This document shows, piece by piece, positions 56,385-64,000 of a stretch of 64,000 nt of DNA. This DNA is from Triglochin maritima (Eukaryota > Streptophyta > Magnoliopsida > Alismatales > Juncaginaceae), in the NCBI GenBank assembly GCA_963682175.1, contig OY821787.1, forward strand, positions 22,918,501-22,982,500, read 5' to 3'. The translations under genes were made by a program, and so were the position numbers. Each line of letters opens with the position of its first letter. Position 1 is the first letter of the stretch. Below the pieces are notes generated by a model. That model did not search any database, was not told the origin of the DNA, and worked only from the letters and a program-made list of their open reading frames with translations.

Positions 56385-57962
56385 GTAGGTTTTCTAGTAA
56401 GGGAGATCAAAAAATATGGAACTTTTTTTCCAACTACTTTTGTCGTTTGCTCGTTTATACGGTTTTCCAAATTCACATTCAATGTTCATTACACGTTCGT
56501 ACACCTTTTCGACGCTGATTTCAACTGGCGGATTCTAAAACTCTTGTTTTCCGTTAAATGCCTTCTTCAACCTATTATAAGGATGGGAGTTCGGCAAAAA
56601 TCTCTGATGACCAAGATAGATAGTCTTAGAACCATTAACTAGCTGCAAAGAACATGTATTTTCTTCGCAAATTGGAAAAGCTTTATGACCTTTGACTTAA
56701 TATCCAGACAGATTACCATAAGCTAAAAAATCATTAATCGTGCAAAATATCATTGCCCGCATTACGAACGACTCCTGACGATAAGAATCAAAAACTAACT
56801 CTCCGTCATCCCACAATCTCTTTAGGTCATCAATTAAAGGTCTTAAATACACATCGATGTCGTTTCCAGATTCTTTCGAACCAGAAATCATTAAGGACAA
56901 CTTGATATATTGGCGTTTCATGCATAACCACGGGGGCAGATTGTAAATTACAAGCAGAACGGGCCACGAACTGTGAATGCTACTCAAACTACCGAAAGGA
57001 TTCATTCCGTCAGTACAGAGTCCAAGTCGTACATTCTTGGATTCTTCACGAAACACAAGAAAGTCGAAATCTATTTTTTTCCACTGAGGTGAATCTGCAG
57101 GGTGATGTAGCAACTGATCATTTGGTTTATCACGATCAGAATGTCATGACATGTTCTTGGAATCCTCCTTACCCGCAAACAAACGGTTAAGCCTTGATAT
57201 TATCGGAAGATACCACAAAATCTTAGCAGGAGATCCTTTGATTTTCATCTCATCAGCCTCTTCATTGTGGTTTGGTCCACTACGTTTCATTTTGTATCTT
57301 GAAACATTAGACCTGGGATAGGAATGTAAGTTTTCAAACTCACCGCTATACATTATACAATCGTTCGGGCATGCGTGTATCTTCCTATATTCCATTCCCA
57401 TAGGACACAACACTTTCTTAGCATCATAAGTTCTATATGGCAACTCATTATCATCTGGAAGCATCTCTTTCAATAACTTCAATATTGATGTGAAACTGAC
57501 ATCGGACCAACCATTTCCAGCTTTTAAATTGTACAACTTCAACACCGCTGACAATCTAGTGAATTTAATACAATTCTTATACAACGGCTTCTCATTGCCA
57601 CTCAACAAATTACCAAGTAAGTCGGGGTTGGACAAAAACTTTTCAGCCATATCCTGAACCATTTCCTCTAAGTGATCTTCCACACTGACGTCTTCCCCAT
57701 CAGTCTTGGAACGACTAAATGATTCATTTTCTTCGTGCCATATCCACCGTCTGTAATTTGGGTCGAAACATTTCTCAAACAAATGATCTTTCATTTTCCG
57801 AAAAGTCAGCACTGACATATTATGACACTTATTGCATGGACAATATGTCATGTCGCTGTCTTTCATTTTCTTGGAATGTTTTTTGGCAACCTCTAAGAAC
57901 ATATTCACTCCGTTCTCATACTCATCACTCAATTTGTTTGAAACAATCCACTCTCAAACCAT
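56385..57962 (-). pseudogene. CACTA tnp2-type transposase, N-terminal half, broken
   Basis: Read leftward. A probable start ATG (57962-57960) has a TGA at codon 3. Next comes the transposase-associated domain (LSDEYENGVNMFLEVAKKH; YCPCNKCHNMS; RRWIWHEE), a spacer with CPMGMEYRKIHACPNDCIMY, and a TGA (57146-57144) where relatives have Trp. Then the Transposase_21 start: HHPADSPQWKKID, RLGLCTDGMNPFG, WPVLLVIYNLPPWLCMKRQY, GNDIDVYLRPLIDDLK. TAA at 56699-56697 interrupts NLSGY/VKGHKAFPICEEN. Similarity continues to an IFFDLPY segment near 56400, then ends, so the catalytic C-terminal half is deleted. Confidence 0.9.
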
Positions 57963-58059
57963 TTCAATCTAAACATTAATAAAAATGATGGTTATTATTG
58001 GAGACAATAAATAAAATTTCAATATAAAAGAATGTGTTCTTAGATGAGAAGATTCGGAG

Positions 58060-58860
58060 ACATTAAGATGAGAAAAGAATGACTCAGAGGAGAGGAGATG
58101 AAGTCCTTAATCTAGCGTGGGAATAAGGAAGCTTAGAAACCTAACTAAGCAATCAAGGCCAAAACAGCCTAAAGTCCACTATAGGTCCTTAGTAATAGAC
58201 GACGCCTAACTTCGAGGTCCCACCAAGGACCACTAGTCTGTAGGAAATCAAGAACCCGGAGGTCCCTAATATCTCAGGGAGACTAGATGGGCAACGACGT
58301 TCAGGCCGAAACAGTCTTAAACATCGAGGACCACTAATCTGTAGAAAATCAAGAACCCTGAGGTTCCTAAAATCTCAGGGAGACTAGATGGGCAACGACA
58401 TTCAGGCCATAACAGTCTTAAATGGTTTCCTCTCCTTAATGCGTCCGAAATTCCTAGGGGTCAACGTCTAATTGATTTTATTAAGGCTCTTTTATTAAGT
58501 GGTTTTTGGGCAAAGGAAAGGGTGATGAAATCCCCCATCTTATCCCCTATAGGTGACTGCCCCCTATGTGTTTTTCATACCTTAATCTAACAAATAACAC
58601 ACCAAACAAACACTCACCTCACTCTTGTTCCAATGCAATTCCTACTAACTAATGTGTGCTTTCTAATGAATGATGAGTGAAATATATTACGTACCTTACG
58701 CCAGTAATCTACGACAGAAATAGTAAAATTTATAATAAATACGATGAATGCAAATCCTATATGATGAATGACTTAGCAAATATTGTGTAATCTTTTGCTT
58801 TAGGTTATTAAAGGCCAAGTTACTTTAGGGGTTCAATGAGTTATTATCATAATATTGAAA
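58060..58860 (-). repeat. Captured retroelement leader inside the CACTA element
   Basis: The order and sequence match the A leader (39590-40290, minus): AGAATGACTCAG, TAGACGACGCCTAACT, the block GGAAAGGGTGATGAAATCCC (58512-58531), CACTCACCTCACTCTTGTT, the splice-donor-like site (about 58690-58705) and CTTTTGCTTTAGGTT. No LTR or primer site accompanies it. A 101-bp direct duplication lies within (58226-58425). Confidence 0.75.
58226..58425. repeat. 101-bp tandem duplication
   Basis: Two copies start at 58226 and 58327 (AGGACCACTA...), each containing CTCAGGGAGACTAGATGGGC and TTCAGGCC, differing at several sites. Confidence 0.85.
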
Positions 58861-59744
58861 ATTCAAAAAAACAAGGCAATAAACATTTTAAATATTAAAA
58901 GCAAGTATTAAGAATAATTACTTGGATTGAGAGAAAAATATTTTAAACACAAAATATCATGTTAAGCACAAAGAAAGAGCATCTACCTCTAAATGGAGAT
59001 CAAAATGAAAACATAATTTAAAGATATTTTGTGTTCAAATTTTCATACCCAATTCCAAATTGTCAATTTATACTTTCTATTTTCATACCCAATTTATCAA
59101 GAGCACCACATTCGTATTGAATCAATTTGTCAATCCTTTGTTTTTTTCCAAATTTTCATACCCAATTCGTACTTTTTGTGCTCATTTTTTCTTTCAAACC
59201 TAAAGCTAAATAAAAATAAGACAAATTAAATACCCAATCACCTAAAAGTTTCTGAACCAAAACCCAAAAAAATCGAACGACAAACTTTACCGCTAAAATC
59301 ATCCTCACAATCATCTAACAATACATGCATTAGAGCTAACCATCCAAAAAGGATACATGCGCACGATCAGGGATTCGAGACCATACTAAATTACCATCGT
59401 CATTTCTTATATATGCAACAAGTTAGTTACTACCATTAATCACTATCACTACCATACTACGAGGAACATTAACAGTATGAGCATGAACCAGAGGAGGAGG
59501 AGGTCGTGCGGTGATGGTTGTCGCGGAGGGTGCGGTGACGGTGGTCATGGTGGACTATGGAGACAGTGCAGAGCGACGGAGAAGGGAGGACAGCACAAGG
59601 GACGTCACTGCGGTGGCGGAGACGGTGCAACTCGGTCGGAGATCGTTTACGGAGGAGAGTTCGGTCGCGGGACAGCTAGGGTTTGGGCGGGTTTTAGTCT
59701 GAAATGAATGACAGAAAACGCATCTGTTCGTTTTCTTTAAGACC
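58861..59744. other. CACTA interior, unassigned
   Basis: AT-rich to about 59450, then a GC-rich piece (59477-59700, Gly/Arg-rich in one frame) that may be the transposase gene's promoter/5' leader or a captured host fragment. I see no convincing protein in it. Confidence 0.4.
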
Positions 59745-60065
59745 TATAGACGTCAGATGTTCTAACTGTCCGACGTCTATACCCCGACGTCTATATGCAG
59801 GGATTATAGACGTCGTCCATTTATAACATCCGACGTCGATAGGTCGACATCTATACCTTATAGACATCGGCTGCACAGGGTATTCTAATATCCGACGTCT
59901 ATTTGTCGACGTCTATATCCCATAGACATCGGATAAACTCGGTAATACAATAGTCGACGTCTATATTACACATAGACGTCGGTCGTAGTAACAACCGACG
60001 TCTATGTTATGCTCTCCCTACTAGACGCCGGTTGTTATTACGACCGACGTCTATTGGTCGACGAG
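59745..60065. repeat. Right subterminal repeats of the CACTA element
   Basis: Arrays of TAGACGTCGG/CCGACGTCTA like the left end, in inverted pairs. Confidence 0.85.
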
Positions 60066-60235
60066 TAAAGCCTATTCTGCACTAGTGTCTTATTACATTT
60101 TTAGGTCTTTTTTCTCCCTTCGTCTTCTTTATTATCTTACTCATGAAACCTCAACAAACACTCGAGTAGCACAATATTGTGGTAAACGAAATGATATATA
60201 ACATGAATATGTGGCATGATATATGCTACTAATCA

Positions 60236-61287
60236 TGCAACAACAACATAGTTACAAACAGTTCATATTCAAACACAGCTGAATTGAATGTACATAGTTC
60301 ACAGCACAAACGTAGCAACACTAACATAGTTTACACCACAAAGATAGTGTACAACACCACCTTCACCTGAACAGCCTTACAACTTCTTCTTCTTTTTGCA
60401 AGTCTACTCCTTTTTAAGTTAGATGTACATATTAAAACTTTGGAGATTATGTCTAATAGGTTAACTATTTCAGTTACCTTTCCGGCATGACGTGGTGCAT
60501 ATATATATTACATTTTTATATACATTTTAGGGATCATAGTGTAAACTGAGATATATATGACATTTATTGTATATACACTTGCAGTACCGAATCAGATGTA
60601 TATGTGATGATCCAATTTTTGTGTGGTGTATGCTTGTTTCAATAGCAAGGAATTTTATGTGGTCTATGCATGTTTCAATTGCAGAGAATTTTAAGTAAAA
60701 TAAAAAATAAAATCAGAATTTTCAAAAAAACAAAAAAGGACATATGACGTCAGTTATTTCCTTGAAACCGTGTGGTATTTCCACATATTTCACGTCGGAC
60801 TATAACCTAAAGTCCGACGTGAGATTTGTTTGGCAAAATTCTCTTTTTAATAATAATCGATATCGCATCGGTGTTTGGTAAAAAAATATGACGTGGTATG
60901 TATACCTACCATGTCGGTGGATTGGCTACAAACTGCCATGGTGTGTCCTTTTATTTGACATTTTGTTGAAATTATTAATTTTAATAAAAGGACATACCAC
61001 GTCGGAGTTGGTTGGTTCAACAGACATGGTATATGTACCACGTCGGTGGATTGGCTAAATATCAACGTGGCATGTTCTTTTATTTGATATGCTGTTGAAA
61101 TTATTAATTTTAATAAAAGGACACTCCATGTCGTATTGGACTTGCTAATTGACGTCGTATGTATGTGTACAATGTCAGTGGATTGGCTAAAAACCAACAT
61201 GGGATGTCCTTATAATTGTTTTTTTTCTGAAGTTTTGTTTTACTAATAGGACATACGACATAACTGTCATGGTATGCCTATATACCA
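60236..61287. repeat. Repeat-rich segment with 130-bp tandem units
   Basis: About 2.5 copies of a 129-132-bp unit. The GTCGGTGGATTGGCTA-type segment recurs at 60911, 61040 and 61172, with TTGAAATTATTAATTTTAAT between. Two 37-bp repeats lie at about 60630-60702. Repeated ACGTCGG words resemble CACTA subterminal DNA of another family. There is no coding sequence I can support. LTR I follows it, and similar ACGTCGG words resume at 62780. Confidence 0.6.
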
Positions 61288-62743
61288 TGATTGAGATTTT
61301 ATTAGTTCAATACCGCAAGTGCACGGAGTTGGTGAAGACGTGGCAAGTACGGGTCGTACCACATGGAGACGTACGTGTTGTTGTTATCACCATACTCGAG
61401 TGGGAATACAAATAGATGGAGAGATTTAGGCTAAGCTAACTAAACTAAACTAAGATAGAAGAAAACAATCTAACTAAATCCCTTGGAGTGGAGGTGCAAT
61501 AGAGAGGTGTGTGTGAATGGGGGTGTCCAACCATTAAGCATATATGTAAGAGTGTGTGTTTACAAGTAGAAGCTAGTGTGAAATCTACGTGTTAAACACA
61601 TACAATTACATGGTATACAAGACTAGGATAGGTTAACATGAAGTTAAGATCAATTTTATGGATTCTCAAGTATGCAAGAAGCACCTAGTGTGGCCATTAA
61701 AGCATCAATCAATCCTAAACATAACCTTAGTTCATTCAAGAAACCATTCATTTCAAATAAAATCCATCACAACCAACATGTCAAAACTAGATCTAGCATG
61801 AAACAAGTACCACATGTGGCCATTATCTCATCTAAAACAAGATTAACATGCTACAAGTTTTAGATCTAAGATTAAGCACATGGAATGACACAAACTTAGG
61901 AACTCATCATACACTTCACCATGAATTACATTGCCTCCACCCCAAATGGGATGAATCTTCTCACTAATCATGACTACAAACTTGGAAAACAAGAGTTTAA
62001 GACTAAACATGGCATAAAACTCTAACTAGAAAACTAACCAACAAAATCAACAACTAATTGGATAGAAAGAAAGTTAATGACAAGAGGAACATGAAAACTA
62101 ACCTACTTTAATGGTGGAAGTGGAGAAGAAGAGGAAAGGAAGACGAAACAATGATATTTATAGAAGAAAGTGTGGTGTAGATGATTCTGGGAGAAATCCA
62201 ACTACTGAAATTGATTTCTTTATGTTCTGGTGCACGTCTTTAAACTGATCCGAGCCAGGGTAGAAATGTGAGAATCATCTGCCTAACGTAATCCACTAGT
62301 GGCAGATTTTAATCCGCCATTGGTAAATCATTTGGGTCGGATTCGCCTGAAATTTTATCTGTTGCTTAAGTTATGTATTTTGCACGTAAGGTGCACTCCT
62401 GGTCCGCTAGTTTGAGCCTTTTTATTTTTAATTGCCCATATACTCCTCGAAATCATGGTGTTTAAGGGTTTTTGCGTCCAAAATGTTTTTCGTGGGTTCA
62501 AGTCCCTCTGGATTTGATATGGGTCCTTCCTGATTTGCAGATGGGTCATTGTGTATGACAAAACGATCCACTCAGCTTCATTTGAATCATTTCTTTTTGC
62601 ATTTCAGTCCTTTTCTCTTCCCTTCCTTTTCTTATGTATTACCTAACACCTGAAACACCACAAACAAACACTCGAGTAGCACAAAATTAGGGTAAAATAT
62701 AGGATATATAGTATGAATGCGATGTATGATATGCTACTAATCA
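61288..62743 (-). repeat. LTR I: solo LTR of the G type (1456 bp)
   Basis: On the minus strand it starts TGATTAGTAGCATATC and ends ATCTCAATCA. It is closely similar to LTR G. Flanks TACCA (61283-61287) and TACTA (62744-62748) look like a decayed 5-bp duplication. There is no primer site or polypurine tract. U3 palindrome remnants are at about 62290-62330. Confidence 0.8.
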
Positions 62744-62890
62744 TACTACATTGGTTTCACTATTAAAAACCAACATGGTATACCAACATATCACGTCGGA
62801 CCTTTGGCCAACATAATATCCCCTCCCTTACCACGTCCCTCCGAACACATGTCTGTCTGCTAAGGTTGGGATTAGTCTTTTCTTGCTTCA
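62744..62890. other. Continuation of the ACGTCGG-repeat segment
   Basis: It contains TATCACGTCGGA and CCAACATGGTATACC words, as at 60890-61280, so LTR I inserted into this older repeat. Nothing else is seen. Confidence 0.5.
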
Positions 62891-63970
62891 GTCAATTCCT
62901 ACCGATACTCCTTCTGAGTACCTGCAAGTATAGATTTTTGTATCCAAACTACTTTAGGTCCTTGAATGTTAATCTTTGGTACGCAAACCATTTTGGTCTT
63001 TGGTTCTTAAAAACTTGTAGAACTTTCCTTCATGAAGAGATGCTTTCCATTCAAAGTAGTATGAATGACATGGTTTTTGTTGAAATTAGCATTGTATGCT
63101 AATTCATGCTTATCTAACCATTAATTTTGACTAGCAAGAAGCATATCAATCATATTCTTTTCATAGTGAAATTTCAAGATCTTTTTGTAATTGAACATTT
63201 CTAGCAATGAGATCTTATAAATCACTACATGAATGATTTGCATTTAGAGTTGTAAATCATCTTTCAAGCAAGAGTTCTCTAATGCAATTTATGATGACTA
63301 TCATCCAACTTAATTTTCTCATTCTTGATATATTCCATTTGGCATCGTTCCTCATCAATTTTCTTCATATCTAGTTTGTCCTTTTGGAAGTTTTCTTCAA
63401 ATTTATCAACTAGCTCATAAATGCATTTTCAAGCTCATTACAACAATTAGAATCATCATTTGACCTAGAAGATCCCTCACTCTCTTCATCTTCTATTGTC
63501 ATAAAGCACATTGTGGCAATTTCGCCCTCACTTTATCAAGAGGATGAAGAGTCATCACAAGTTGCTTTAAGAGCTTTCTTCTTCTCTTTTGTTTTTCTTT
63601 TCTCCTTTCTTTCTCTTTCTTTATCCTTTTCTTTTCTTCTCTCTTTTCCTCTATCTACTTTCTTGATAAACTCCTTCAACTTTTGACCAATTAGCTCCTC
63701 TTCATCATCACTTTCTTCCTTCTTTGGTTTGTCAGAATCAGTGATTGCTTGTAACACAAAGTATTTCTTTTTGGCGCCTTCATTCTCCTTGTGGTCTTTC
63801 ATTTCTAGCTCATATTCCATGAGACTACCAATAAGCTCCTCAACCTTTAACTGGGTAAGACATTGTGCTTCCTCAATTGTGGTCCTTTTCTCCTCCCATT
63901 TGTTGGTGAGTGATAGGAGAATTTTCAAGACACATCTCCCTCAACAAAAACTCTCCCAAAAGCTTTGAGA
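62891..63970 (-). pseudogene. Copia (SIRE-like) gag remnant
   Basis: An open minus frame (63928-63536) reads LTNKWEEKRTTIEEAQCLTQ, LKVEELIGSLMEYELEMKDH, then a Lys/Glu-rich run. This is the gag (UBN2-type) segment that precedes the zinc knuckle in plant Copia elements. After a stop near 63533 the similarity continues with ATMCFMTIEDEE and NELENAFMSLVDKFEENFQK (about 63500-63390). Further left it decays, with many stops. The N-terminus lies beyond the right edge. Confidence 0.7.
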
Positions 63971-64000
63971 GATCAGTTAATAAACTCAGTGAAGCGATTG

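Larger units (their letters stand above)
55757..60087 (-). mobile_element. CACTA (En/Spm-type) DNA transposon, 4.3 kb
   Basis: It begins CACTACTACAGAAAAAGG and ends ...CTGCACTAGTG. The ends are flanked by TCT on both sides (55754-55756 and 60088-60090), the 3-bp duplication of CACTA elements. Subterminal arrays of GACGTCGG/CCGACGTC inverted repeats occupy about 55780-56110 and 59745-60065. A decayed tnp2-type transposase gene lies on the minus strand (56385-57962). It also carries a piece of retroelement leader (58060-58860). The transposase C-terminus and any tnpA-like gene are missing, so it is non-autonomous. Confidence 0.9.
54363..60235 (-). repeat. LTR H: solo LTR of the C/G type, split by a CACTA element
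   Basis: Minus strand. It starts (right end) TGATTAGTAGCATATATC and ends (left end) AATTCAATCA. Without the CACTA insertion and its TCT copy it is 1539 bp. Neither side has a primer site or polypurine tract, and the flanks TACAA (54358-54362) and TGCAA (60236-60240) look like one decayed target duplication, so it is a solo LTR. U5 hairpin CAC-TTCATC-GTG at 54398-54409; decayed U3 palindrome at about 55485-55500; a TG microsatellite at about 54575-54595. Confidence 0.75.

Noticed and set aside
59477..59707. Gly/Arg-rich reading frame as a protein gene
   Set aside because: It is a GC-rich, low-complexity stretch inside the CACTA element with no start context or recognisable domain.
51579..60235. 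G (51579-53091) and H (54363-60235) as the two LTRs of one minus-strand element
   Set aside because: A 5' LTR on the right would need a tRNA-Asp primer site just left of 54363. None is there, and H has its own decayed flanking duplication.
60890..61215. Tandem repeat as a CRISPR-like array
   Set aside because: Units are direct 130-bp repeats without constant-repeat/variable-spacer structure, in plant DNA.

Overview
The window is gene-poor, repeat-dense plant nuclear DNA. It is almost entirely nested LTR retrotransposons, plus one L1-type LINE, one CACTA DNA transposon, one TRIM element and Copia fragments. The tRNA-Asp primer sites, the gag/retropepsin of Athila/Tat-like Ty3 (gypsy) elements and the plant CACTA transposase point to an angiosperm. 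I cannot name the species, and I found no convincing intact host gene. The labels A1, A2, B1 and so on are mine.

Left block (1-9006) is a four-level nest. A1 (minus, 1-2110, runs off the left edge) sits in the protease of B1 (minus, 2111-6796). B1 sits in the leader of D (minus, 6797-8307), and D sits inside a plus-strand LTR, F (8308-9006). From 9007 to 10885 lies the only stretch not assigned to a transposon; it holds at most degenerate gene-like pieces.

Central block (10886-43520) is one plus-strand element, C. Its 5' LTR was split by E (11467-20241, target duplication ATGTG) and its 3' LTR by A2 (minus, 24925-41963, target duplication CATAT). A2's gag is in turn interrupted by a plus-strand tandem B array (29319-38874: partial internal region, LTR, internal region, LTR).

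Right block (43521-64000) holds Copia remnants (PPT and LTR, a CGGTCGACCG-rich LTR, minus-strand RT/RNase H), a broken LINE (about 47322-51330), a 3' LTR with 3' internal sequence (G), a 502-bp TRIM, a solo LTR (H) split by a 4.3-kb CACTA element (55757-60087, target duplication TCT), a 130-bp tandem repeat, another solo LTR (I), and a Copia gag remnant at the right edge.

The main biological signal is that A, B, C and E are related elements carrying gag and a retropepsin-like region but no reverse transcriptase, RNase H or integrase, although A2 and E are bounded by LTRs and target duplications. They diverge in protein and LTR sequence yet share noncoding architecture: a U5 hairpin with a TTCA(A/T)C loop and compensatory stems; GC-rich palindromes both upstream of the TATA box and just after the primer-binding site; a leader block with a splice-donor-like GAGGTACG; two polypurine-like tracts; and a 3' module of about 130 nt with a GNRA-capped hairpin just before the 3' LTR. 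This looks like the cis-acting kit of a pol-less retroelement lineage mobilised in trans.
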